From: Caldilineaceae bacterium
Lineage (GTDB): Bacteria > Chloroflexota > Anaerolineae > Caldilineales > Caldilineaceae
Assembly: GCA_020846635.1 (NCBI GenBank)
Contig: JADLDO010000028.1
Span: forward strand, 558,001 to 622,000
Reading direction: 5' to 3'
DNA length: 64,000 bases
Shown here one piece after another: positions 43,215 to 52,040 of the stretch. Position numbers and translations under genes: made by a program. The notes below the pieces were generated by a model that was given only the letters and a program-made list of their open reading frames with translations, ran no database searches and had not been told where the DNA came from. The stretch's first letter is position 1. The number at the start of each line of letters is the position of its first letter.

Positions 43215-44359
43215 GCTGGTTCAATTTCTCCGTTGGAGGTCTGTAGGGTGTCTATAAGGGGGCTGTAGAGGGGCTGCGACTCAACCGTCACTTCGCGACC
43301 TTCCGCAGCGGAACGCAGCACGCCATCAATGATTGCCACACTCGTTAATGCCTGCGCTGGCGTCACGATCTCGGCAGTGGGATCGCCCTCCACATAGCGC
43401 ACGAAGTTCTCGATCAGTCGCGGATATGAGCCAAGCGGATCGTTGGGCACTTCTACCTGTATTTTGGCCTGCTGACCATTGAGCGTTGTATAGAGTTCAA
43501 CACCCTCGCGATGGCTCACAGAGGCGGCACCATCTGTGCCATAGATTTCGGTCACGAACTGCTCGGCCATATGGGTCGCCCAAGCCACTTGGAATTGAAG
43601 CGCTGCGCCATTGGCAAAGCGCACGAAGGCCCAGCCCAGGTCGTCTACATCGTAGCGCGCACCCGTTGCGGGGGAACTGATATCCATGCCCCAGCCTCCC
43701 AACCCCATGCCACGCGTGCCAAACTTGGCAAAGAGCGCGCCAGAGACGGTGGTAGGTTGGGGATAATTCATCAGGAATAGCGCCCGATCCAGGGCATGCA
43801 CGCCAATATCCAGGATGCTCCCTGCCCCCGCTAGGTCTTTGTTTGTGAACCAACTGCCATAGCCCGGAATACCGGCGCGGCGCTGCCAGACGGTGCGTGC
43901 TGCATAGATGTCGCCAAAGAAGCCGGCATCGACGTGCGCTTTGGCGCTGCGCATGGGGGTTGACCAACGGTAATGAGTGCCTACAGTAAGGACGCGCCTC
44001 ACCTGTGCGGCCTTGTCCATCATGGCTTTGGCATCACCATAGGTCAGCGCCAACGGCTTTTCGCACAAGACATGCGCGCCCGCTTCGAGCGCGGCGATGC
44101 TCATCGGCGTGTGGAAAACGTTGGGCGTAGCAACCACAACAATATCGGGTTGAACCTGTGCCAACATCTGTTCATAGTCGCTGAAGGCGTGGGGGATGTG
44201 GGTTTCCTCGGCTACGCTTTGGGCGCGCGCCAAGTTCACATCACAGATAGCCACAGTCTCCACATTGGGGAGGCGCTGAAAGGAGGGAATATGTCCTTTC
44301 TGAACAATCGTGCCCGCGCCAATAAAGGCAACTCGCCAAGTTTTGGGTGTGGTAGTCAT
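43211..44359 (-). CDS. Gfo/Idh/MocA family oxidoreductase
   Basis: A 382-residue NAD(P)-dependent sugar or cyclitol dehydrogenase. Rossmann motif FIGAGTIVQKGHIPSF near residue 12; the conserved CEKPLAL (catalytic-site Lys) near 95; and a GSILDIGVHALD motif (His) near 180. Substrate not readable. It stands downstream of the lutABC genes and is coupled to the VOC gene. Confidence 0.9.
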   Translation of the reverse strand: MTTTPKTWRVAFIGAGTIVQKGHIPSFQRLPNVETVAICDVNLARAQSVAEETHIPHAFSDYEQMLAQVQPDIVVVATPNVFHTPMSIAALEAGAHVLCEKPLALTYGDAKAMMDKAAQVRRVLTVGTHYRWSTPMRSAKAHVDAGFFGDIYAARTVWQRRAGIPGYGSWFTNKDLAGAGSILDIGVHALDRALFLMNYPQPTTVSGALFAKFGTRGMGLGGWGMDISSPATGARYDVDDLGWAFVRFANGAALQFQVAWATHMAEQFVTEIYGTDGAASVSHREGVELYTTLNGQQAKIQVEVPNDPLGSYPRLIENFVRYVEGDPTAEIVTPAQALTSVAIIDGVLRSAAEGREVTVESQPLYSPLIDTLQTSNGEIEPA

Positions 44360-44438
44360 AGGAATGGTGCTTTCGTGTTGATTGATTTAGACCGGTCGGT
44401 GTTCGATAAAGCAAGGGAGCCGAACTCCCCCGTTCATT

Positions 44439-45347
44439 TCAATGTGCCGCGCTCTCCTCATCATCGAATTCACTGTCGTCCTCAAAGCCACCCGGTTCCT
44501 CCTCAAACTGTTCGGCGTCAAATGCCTCGGCGTCAAACTCCTCATCAAATAAATCAGAGGGGCGAGTGAGGTCGTCGTCATCGGGGGGCGTGTCGTCGAA
44601 GAGGATGGCATGGACAAATTTGGGGCCATGCACGCCCAGTGTCAGGGCCATTTCAATGTCGGCAGACTTGCTGGGGCCGGAGATCAGCGTGAGGTTTGCC
44701 CGGTTGCGGAAGGTATCGACCAGTGTTCCCGACTCGCGCTGCTCTGCCAGCCACTCTTCAAAGTTGCGATAGAGACGGCTAAAGGGAATCAGCGCAATAT
44801 GGCGGAAGGGGAGCAGACTGGCCGAGCGATTTGTCCCCGGCCCGGCCAGCATCAGCATCGAGCCGGTGGCGGCAAAGGCGGCTTCGACTCCTGTGATGCC
44901 ATAGCGGATATGGCGCACATTGTCTCGGCTTTCGCTGCTGCGTAGCTCGGTGGGAGCCACCAACTTGAGCCCTAGATCGTCCAGGGTGAGATCGATATTC
45001 TCAATGGGCAGATTATTGGCTGTCCAGGCCAAGACACTGCGCTCTTGCCCGGTGGTGATCACCACACCCTTGCGTTCAGCTTCCTCTTGTTCCATCCACG
45101 CCATGATACGGTTGATCAGCGCCAAGCGCGCTTCGGTGGCTGTCTCTGCAATCTCAAAGCTGCCGTGGAGCGCGGTTAACTCCTCGCCAAAGCGTTCGGC
45201 CATGTCCTCCAGCGTGCCATCGGCGCGGGTCACAGCCATGCGTGTTTCGCTCGTCAGCGCAGGTGTGAGGAGCGGAGGAAAGCGCAGGTCGGGACGGGCA
45301 AGGCTGGCGCGCAATTTGCCCAAAATATCTTCGCGAGCATTACTCAT
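44439..45347 (-). CDS. lutC: LUD-domain protein LutC-like, with acidic tail
   Basis: About 302 residues. The LUD domain (residues about 25-250) carries GVEAAFAATGSMLMLAGPGTNRSASLLPFRHIALIP and the closing FVHAILFDD. With LutA and LutB it is needed for oxidation of L-lactate to pyruvate. Unlike typical LutC, it ends in a 50-residue strongly acidic, disordered-looking tail (DLFDEEFDAEAFDAEQFEEE and more). ATG 45347 follows GAGGA by eight bases. Third in the run lutA-lutB-lutC, 42 bases after lutB. Confidence 0.85.
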   Translation of the reverse strand: MSNAREDILGKLRASLARPDLRFPPLLTPALTSETRMAVTRADGTLEDMAERFGEELTALHGSFEIAETATEARLALINRIMAWMEQEEAERKGVVITTGQERSVLAWTANNLPIENIDLTLDDLGLKLVAPTELRSSESRDNVRHIRYGITGVEAAFAATGSMLMLAGPGTNRSASLLPFRHIALIPFSRLYRNFEEWLAEQRESGTLVDTFRNRANLTLISGPSKSADIEMALTLGVHGPKFVHAILFDDTPPDDDDLTRPSDLFDEEFDAEAFDAEQFEEEPGGFEDDSEFDDEESAAH

Positions 45348-45389
45348 GGTGCAATTCCTCAATCATATTGCAGTGCTATTCTATGGGGG

Positions 45390-46826
45390 TTATACCGTCT
45401 TGCGGCGTGACAGACGTTCGGCCCATTGCTCGCGAAAGCTCTTCTTGGCAAAGGCGGGGAAATCGCGGCTGTTGGTCCATGCCGAGAGCGGCGGCGGCAG
45501 GACTTTGATGGTGCCGCCGGAGAGCGAGGCCATCATAGTGGTGCCCAAGTTGGCGAGCTTCCCTGCTTGTTCATAGCGTTTGCGGTCGCGCATGGCAAAG
45601 AGAAAGCCCTGCATCGCCTGGCGATCCAACCAGCTTGCTTTGCCATCCTCCACCTGGTCGGCGCGCAAATCGACCAGCAGACGGGGCAGATCGATCTTCA
45701 CCGGGCAGGCGTCGCGACAGGCTCCACAGAGCGTGCTGGCATGGGGCAGTTTTTCCGGGTTGGTGACATGCGCCGGCAATAAGGGGCTGATCACCGCACC
45801 GATGGGGCCGCTGTAGGTGCTGCCATAGGCATGGCCGCCGATTTCACGATAGACAGGACAGACATTCAGACAGGCGCCACAGCGGATACACATCAACGCC
45901 TCGCCATAGCCTCGCTCCAGCATGTCACTGCGCCCGTTGTCCATGATCACCACATGGAACTCCTCCGGGCCTTCGGTATCGCCCAGTTTGCGCGGGCCGC
46001 TGCTCATCGAGAGATAGACGCTGCACGATTGGCCTGTGGAACTGCGTACCAATGCCTGGTATTGCAGAATGGCATCCTCGACCGTGGGGACCATCTTTTC
46101 CAGCCCCATCAGCGCCACATAGACACGCGGCATGGCGGAGATCATGCGACCGTTGCCTTCGTTGGTCACAATGCAGACGGTCCCTGTCTCTGCGATGGCA
46201 AAATTGCAGCCGCTGATGCCCATGTCGGCAGTCAGGAACTCTTGGCGCAATCGCTGGCGTGCCACAGCGCACATCACCTCTGGGTCAAAGGTGGGGGGCA
46301 TATCCAGCTTTTCTTGAAAGAGCGCGGAAATATCCTCCAGCCGCTTATGCACCACGGGGGCGACAATGTGGCTGGGCGGTTCACCGGCGAGTTGGATGAT
46401 ATATTCGCCGAGGTCGGTTTCCATCACGACCATGCCCGCTTCTTCCAGGGCATGGTTGAGGTGGATCTCCTCGGTCGCCATCGACTTGGACTTGACGACC
46501 TTCTGGCTGTTGGTGCGGCGCGCAATCTCCAGCACAATCTGGTTGGCTTCGGCAGCATCGCGCGCCCAATGGACATGACCGCCATTGGCCTTGATGTTGG
46601 CCTCGAATTGTTCGAGCAGATCGGGCAGATGGCGCAACACATACTCTTTCATCTGCCGCGTCTGGTCGCGCAGCAGTTGCCCATCTACCGCCCCCATCGA
46701 GGCGACGCGTTGATTGCTGAGGCGAATGGTCGAGCGGTTGAGCGCGGTCTTAAGGTGGGGATTGTTGAGTGCAGTACGCACGCGCTCGTCATAGGGTGCG
46801 TACAGATCAATCGTGGAGGTAGCCAT
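45390..46826 (-). CDS. lutB: Lactate utilisation iron-sulfur protein LutB
   Basis: A 478-residue LutB/LldF protein. A LUD-like domain occupies residues 60-290 (HVHWARDAAEANQIVLEI and the GISGCNFAIAETGTVCIVTNEGNGRM motif), followed by two 4Fe-4S sites: CIRCGACLNVCPVY near 305 and CGACRDACPVKID near 360. It is the electron-transfer partner of LutA and LutC in cytosolic lactate oxidation. The N-terminal Ala-Thr-Ser start follows a weak GAAGAG site. It starts 91 bases after lutA. Confidence 0.93.
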   Translation of the reverse strand: MATSTIDLYAPYDERVRTALNNPHLKTALNRSTIRLSNQRVASMGAVDGQLLRDQTRQMKEYVLRHLPDLLEQFEANIKANGGHVHWARDAAEANQIVLEIARRTNSQKVVKSKSMATEEIHLNHALEEAGMVVMETDLGEYIIQLAGEPPSHIVAPVVHKRLEDISALFQEKLDMPPTFDPEVMCAVARQRLRQEFLTADMGISGCNFAIAETGTVCIVTNEGNGRMISAMPRVYVALMGLEKMVPTVEDAILQYQALVRSSTGQSCSVYLSMSSGPRKLGDTEGPEEFHVVIMDNGRSDMLERGYGEALMCIRCGACLNVCPVYREIGGHAYGSTYSGPIGAVISPLLPAHVTNPEKLPHASTLCGACRDACPVKIDLPRLLVDLRADQVEDGKASWLDRQAMQGFLFAMRDRKRYEQAGKLANLGTTMMASLSGGTIKVLPPPLSAWTNSRDFPAFAKKSFREQWAERLSRRKTV

Positions 46827-46917
46827 GCAGCAGTTTGACTCTCTTCAAAAAGATAGGGCCTGCCAAGATATAGGTCAAGATACCAGTATAGACAAGCCTA
46901 TAAGTACATAGTAGCGA

Positions 46918-47769
<852 letters not shown>

Positions 47770-47884
47770 GAGTGTATCTGGCTTCTAGGAAATAAGTGCC
47801 GGTGCTTTGTTTTCATTATCGCACGATGAAGCCAGCGCGTCTAATCATGCGCCAGATGTAGGTTCGAACGGGTGTTCTTGTTTT

Positions 47885-47912
47885 TTGGTTCTGCAATCTA
47901 TTGTGCTATAAT
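47885..47912 (+). promoter_or_regulatory. Promoter of ssb
   Basis: TTGGTT (47885-47890), 16-base spacer, perfect TATAAT (47907-47912), giving an 80-90 base leader before ssb. Confidence 0.7.
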
Positions 47913-47998
47913 TCAGCGCATGGGGGGAAAGATCCAACAAGATCTACTCCAATTCCCTAAACGATATTGCGAGCCTTTAACACAGTAGGAGTAGAGAA

Positions 47999-48454
47999 AT
48001 GTTTCAACAAATCACGTTGGTCGGCAATCTTGGTCGCGATCCCGAAATGCGCTATACGCCCAACGGCGTACCCGTTGCAAGCTTTAGCGTAGCAACCAGC
48101 AAACGTTACCAAAGTCAAGATGGACAGTGGCAAGACAAGACCATCTGGTTCCGCGTTACCACGTGGCGCAAGACCGCTGAAACCGCGAGTCAGTATCTCA
48201 CAAAAGGATCTAGGGTACTGATTGTCGGCGAACTAGAAGAGCCACGCACCTATGTGGATAAAGATGGCAATACTCAAGTTTCGCTGGAAGTTACTGCTCA
48301 GACGTTACGATTTATGAGTGCGCGTGGCGAGAACGCTGGTGGCGATAGTGATTTTCAGCGCGCGCCTGCTCGTGCGGGCAATGGGGGTAGTGCCAACAAC
48401 CGCCATTCCGATGCGATGGACGACGGCCCCACTGACGAGGATATCCCGTTCTAG
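47999..48454 (+). CDS. ssb: Single-stranded DNA-binding protein
   Basis: A 151-residue SSB. The OB fold (residues 1-105) has ITLVGNLGRDPEMRYTPNG and WFRVTTWRKTAETASQYL; a Gly/Asn/Ala-rich linker leads to the conserved acidic tip DEDIPF that binds partner proteins. AGTAGGAG precedes the ATG. It is monocistronic, with its own promoter (47885) and terminator (48517). Confidence 0.96.
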   Translation: MFQQITLVGNLGRDPEMRYTPNGVPVASFSVATSKRYQSQDGQWQDKTIWFRVTTWRKTAETASQYLTKGSRVLIVGELEEPRTYVDKDGNTQVSLEVTAQTLRFMSARGENAGGDSDFQRAPARAGNGGSANNRHSDAMDDGPTDEDIPF

Positions 48455-48516
48455 GGAATGAACAGAATGTTGACATAGACCTCTATCCCGAAGCTCAAAA
48501 CTTCAAGGTAGATACG

Positions 48517-48552
48517 GGCGGCGATCAGGTATGACTCTGATCGCCGCCTTTT
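48517..48552. terminator. Bidirectional terminator after ssb
   Basis: Perfect 12-bp stem GGCGGCGATCAG/CTGATCGCCGCC, 8-base loop, then TTTT. It separates ssb from the converging surface-protein gene. Confidence 0.92.
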
Positions 48553-48566
48553 GATTGGGCTTGCTG

Positions 48567-51500
48567 CTAGTTGTTCTTGCGGATGGTGGGCAGCAGCATC
48601 TCCGGCTGGCTGCTCGATCCCTGCACGATCACGCTGCCTGCCATGCTCAGACCATGTACAGAACAGTGATAGTCATAGGTATCTGCCGCGTCAAAGCTGT
48701 GGATGAAGGGGGGCCAATTTGACCCCGCGGGCTGTTCGAAAGAACCATCGTCAGCGGTAACGCTGTGCGTGCCCTCGCGCAGCACCCAGACCACCTTGCC
48801 ACCTGCGGGGATGGTGACATCCGCCGGCTCATAGCGGTTATTAAAGACTTCTACGACCGCGTCACCGATATAGACCGTCGTGGTAGCGGTGAGTGTGTTC
48901 ACCGCATTGGTGGCGACGACTGTTGCGGTGTAGACACCAGATTGGGCATAGGTGTGTGTGGGCGCAATGCCGCTCCCGTCGCTGCCATCACCAAACTCCC
49001 AACTGTACGTAATGCCAGTGCCGCCCGTCACAGCCGCGGTGAAGTTGGTTGGATGGTTCACCTGCGTTGGCCCATCGTTGCTAGCGGTCAGCCCCTGGGT
49101 CGGCTCGACTTCTTCAACGATCACGCTGCCCGCCATGCCCACGCCGCCAGGCCCGCCATGCACAGTGCAGTAGTACGGATAGGTATTCACCGTATCGAAG
49201 GTGTGAATAAAGGGCGTCCAATTACTCCCGGCGGGTTGATTGAACGATCCATCGTCGGCAGTCACGCTGTGGAAACCCTGGCGCAGCACCCAGACCACCT
49301 TGCCGCCGGCTGGAATCGTAGCATCCACAGGATCAAAGCTGTTATCGATCACATCCACGACCGCGTCACCGACATAGACCGTCGTCGTCGCCGTAAGGCT
49401 GTTGACGGCGCTCGACGCCGTGACGGTGGCTGTGTAGACACCGGATGGGGCATAGGTGTGGGTGGGGGCAATGCCGCTGCCGCTGTTGCCGTCACCAAAA
49501 TCCCAGATGTAGGAAATGTCAGTCCCGCCGGTGACAGCCGCGGTGAAGTGGGTGGCGCTGTTCACCTCGGTTGGCCCGTCGTTGCCCGCGGTCAGCCCCG
49601 TGATAGGCGGGGGAGCTTCCACTACCTCAACCGTCTTGGTGGCGGTCAGAGAGCCCAAAATATTAGCCGCTGTCACCGTAACTTCGTGGGGGCCTGTGGT
49701 CATGAAGGTGTGATTGACCGATTGGGTGTTGCCCCCGCCTCCATCATCAAACGACCAACTGTAGTTGACATCGGTGCCTGTGCTAATCTGCGCGCTGAAG
49801 GCTGCGGCAATGCCCACCGTCGCCGTGGCAGGGCCGCTGATGCCCAGCCCGGTGATGGTATCGTTCAGCTCATCCGCGCCCACGTCGGGCGCGCCATCGC
49901 GGGCGTCGCCGTCAATATCCGTGAGTACGCCTAGCGCGATGCCGTGATCAACCGCATCGGAGGCGGTCTGGATGTGATAGTCGCGCGTTCTGGGGTTGAC
50001 AAAGCGTGGCTCACCTATCACCGGATTGCTGGATGAAACGGTGCCAGAGATATTCACCCCATTGTAGGCAAAGAGATTGTTGGCTTCCGCCACAACTCCA
50101 CCCGTGTTGGAAATGCCGAGCGTGTGGCTGGCGATAATTGTGTTGGTAATACCGACGTTGCCAGCGAGTACCTCCAGCCCCAGCAGCGAGTTGCCTGGCG
50201 AACCAACCAACGTGACATGGCGGAAGCTGCTGTTCAGCGCCGGGTTGTTGTGATTGAGGCGAATTGTCCAAACTCCATAGTTGTCAACAATCCAGCTATT
50301 GGTCACGTTGACCTGACCTGCTGCGCCCGGATCATTGGCGGAGTAAATCGCCGCGCCATTGTTTGCCACGTTGTCGCGCAGAATGCTGCCATCGAGCGTG
50401 AGCGCGCTGTTCTGGAGCCGGATCGCTCCCCCTTGCCCGTTGCCACTGAGCGCCGCGACATTGCTGTAGATCAGACTGCTGTTGATGTTCACCTCTGCAT
50501 TGTTTGTACGCAGCGCGCCCCCTTGACCGACAGTGGCAGGCCCGCTGCTGAGTTGTGCGACATTTTCATAGAACGTGTTGTTTATGAGTGTCGCCGCCAG
50601 CCTGTCCGCGGCGTCCGCACCCAGATAGATCGCGCCTCCCTGTGCTTCCGACAGCCCCGCTACGCCGTTGGCAGTGTTGGCAACGTTCCTGTTGAAGATG
50701 TTGTCGGCAATCATCAGGTTGACACTCGACGTGATCGGCAGGGCTACGCCAATCGCCCCGCCCAACCCATAGCCAACCGTGGCGCCGCTGCCCAATGCCG
50801 CGTTGTTGTGCCATTCGTTGTCGCGCAGGAACACGTTCGCATTCAATTCGCCCACAATACCAAGACCCCCACCGATGGCGACACCCTCTGCCTCGGATGC
50901 GCTGTTGCTATAGATGCTGCTTTCGACGATGCTCAGCGTGGCGTTTTGGGGTACAGGGTTCGTGTTGTTGATTCCCAGGTAGATGGCTCCCCCTCTGCCA
51001 TTACCGGGACCGAGCGCGTTGCCATAATTTTCAAAGAATTGAGTACGGGTGATATAGGCAGCGCCATCAATGACAGCCACGCCGCCCCCAAAGCCATTGC
51101 CTGTTCCCGTGTCGGCAACATTGCCATGCACAATGACATCTGTAGCATGGAGTGTCGCCGTATAGACACCAATGGCGCCCCCCATCCCGCTGCCGCCATC
51201 CAGACCGTGGGCTACATTGTTGTTGAGCGTGACATTTTCCAGCCAGAGCGTGGCTCCGTCATAGACAGCAGCCCCCCCGCCTAGATGGATCATGCCGGAG
51301 TTACCCAACGTGGGCAGCGCGTTGGAGGCATTGCCGTTGACCACGCTCAGGTTGTTCACGCGCACCTCAACGCCCGCGCCACTAATGCTCAAGACGCGAC
51401 GGTCGGGCTCCCCACCCAATGCCGTCACCCCTTGCCCCGCCCCATTCAGGGTCACGCTGCGGGTGATCGTGACGGTGTTTGTGAACGTACCCGCGGCAAT

Positions 51501-51722
51501 GTTGACCGTGGTACAAGTGAGGTCGTTGACCGCAGCTTGAACGGTGGCAAAAGTGCCGGGCACAGCACAATCGACGGCGCGTACGGTTGGAGTAAAGGGT
51601 ACCAACGCCACCCACAGCGCCAGGGCCAGCATCGCCGCAATCGTGCCCCCCAACAAGAGGCGGGACAGGGAGACGAGTTGATGCAGACCGCGTTGCTTTG
51701 TACTGGGGAAATCGCTAGGCAT
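48567..51722 (-). CDS. Secreted beta-helix protein with PKD and duplicated cupredoxin domains
   Basis: A 1051-residue surface protein. Signal span at about 20-45; parallel beta-helix repeats with many Asn and Gly turns (about 60-560), closing with a choice-of-anchor-Q-like segment (DIDGDARDGAPDVGADE, about 600). Then PKD 1 (about 621-702), PKD 2 (706-782), cupredoxin 1 (785-870), PKD 3 (875-950) and cupredoxin 2 (952-1040). Each cupredoxin has IPAGGKVVWV, an HSVTADDG His, and Y-C or H-C ... H ... M copper ligands (YYCTVHGG...GMAGSV; YHCSVHGLSMAGSV). The PKD-cupredoxin unit is a tandem duplication. AAGGAGAAG precedes the ATG. Confidence 0.85.
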   Translation of the reverse strand: MPSDFPSTKQRGLHQLVSLSRLLLGGTIAAMLALALWVALVPFTPTVRAVDCAVPGTFATVQAAVNDLTCTTVNIAAGTFTNTVTITRSVTLNGAGQGVTALGGEPDRRVLSISGAGVEVRVNNLSVVNGNASNALPTLGNSGMIHLGGGAAVYDGATLWLENVTLNNNVAHGLDGGSGMGGAIGVYTATLHATDVIVHGNVADTGTGNGFGGGVAVIDGAAYITRTQFFENYGNALGPGNGRGGAIYLGINNTNPVPQNATLSIVESSIYSNSASEAEGVAIGGGLGIVGELNANVFLRDNEWHNNAALGSGATVGYGLGGAIGVALPITSSVNLMIADNIFNRNVANTANGVAGLSEAQGGAIYLGADAADRLAATLINNTFYENVAQLSSGPATVGQGGALRTNNAEVNINSSLIYSNVAALSGNGQGGAIRLQNSALTLDGSILRDNVANNGAAIYSANDPGAAGQVNVTNSWIVDNYGVWTIRLNHNNPALNSSFRHVTLVGSPGNSLLGLEVLAGNVGITNTIIASHTLGISNTGGVVAEANNLFAYNGVNISGTVSSSNPVIGEPRFVNPRTRDYHIQTASDAVDHGIALGVLTDIDGDARDGAPDVGADELNDTITGLGISGPATATVGIAAAFSAQISTGTDVNYSWSFDDGGGGNTQSVNHTFMTTGPHEVTVTAANILGSLTATKTVEVVEAPPPITGLTAGNDGPTEVNSATHFTAAVTGGTDISYIWDFGDGNSGSGIAPTHTYAPSGVYTATVTASSAVNSLTATTTVYVGDAVVDVIDNSFDPVDATIPAGGKVVWVLRQGFHSVTADDGSFNQPAGSNWTPFIHTFDTVNTYPYYCTVHGGPGGVGMAGSVIVEEVEPTQGLTASNDGPTQVNHPTNFTAAVTGGTGITYSWEFGDGSDGSGIAPTHTYAQSGVYTATVVATNAVNTLTATTTVYIGDAVVEVFNNRYEPADVTIPAGGKVVWVLREGTHSVTADDGSFEQPAGSNWPPFIHSFDAADTYDYHCSVHGLSMAGSVIVQGSSSQPEMLLPTIRKNN

Positions 51723-52040
51723 AAGTCGCTTCTCCTTTTGGCAATCGGATTCTGTGGAACATGCAGCCGTGGCTCGTCAGGATTTGACGGGCCAACGGGC
51801 AAGTTCATTACCGAAGATCGCACAAAACTCAGAGGCAGGGGCAGCCTAGAGCTGGTGCCAACGAAGGCACCCTGAGGGATTGGCTCAATAGCTACTGCTA
51901 AGAGCGCATCATTTGTCGGGGAGAACGTGCCGGTGGGCGATAGAGGGGCAGAGATGTGAGGAGCGCCCACCGGGTCAATCTGGATTATACTAGTTTACGA
52001 TTTTGTTCACCGGAACACAAGGGGGAAATCAGGGGCTCAC
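51723..52040. other. Intergenic region, no gene seen
   Basis: This gap contains the upstream region of the surface-protein gene (minus). A minus-strand hairpin GGTGCC-TTCGTT-GGCACC lies near 51857-51874. No convincing gene, promoter pair or repeat was found otherwise. Confidence 0.4.

Noticed and set aside
45831-46838. 335-codon plus-strand open frame
   Set aside because: Antisense to lutB, whose cysteine motifs are intact.
47861-47876. GGTTCGAA that resembles a tRNA T-loop
   Set aside because: No cloverleaf arms or acceptor stem can be formed around it.
48765-49934. 389-codon plus-strand open frame (and 50124-51284)
   Set aside because: Antisense to the beta-helix/PKD/cupredoxin gene; produced by its repetitive GC-rich codons.
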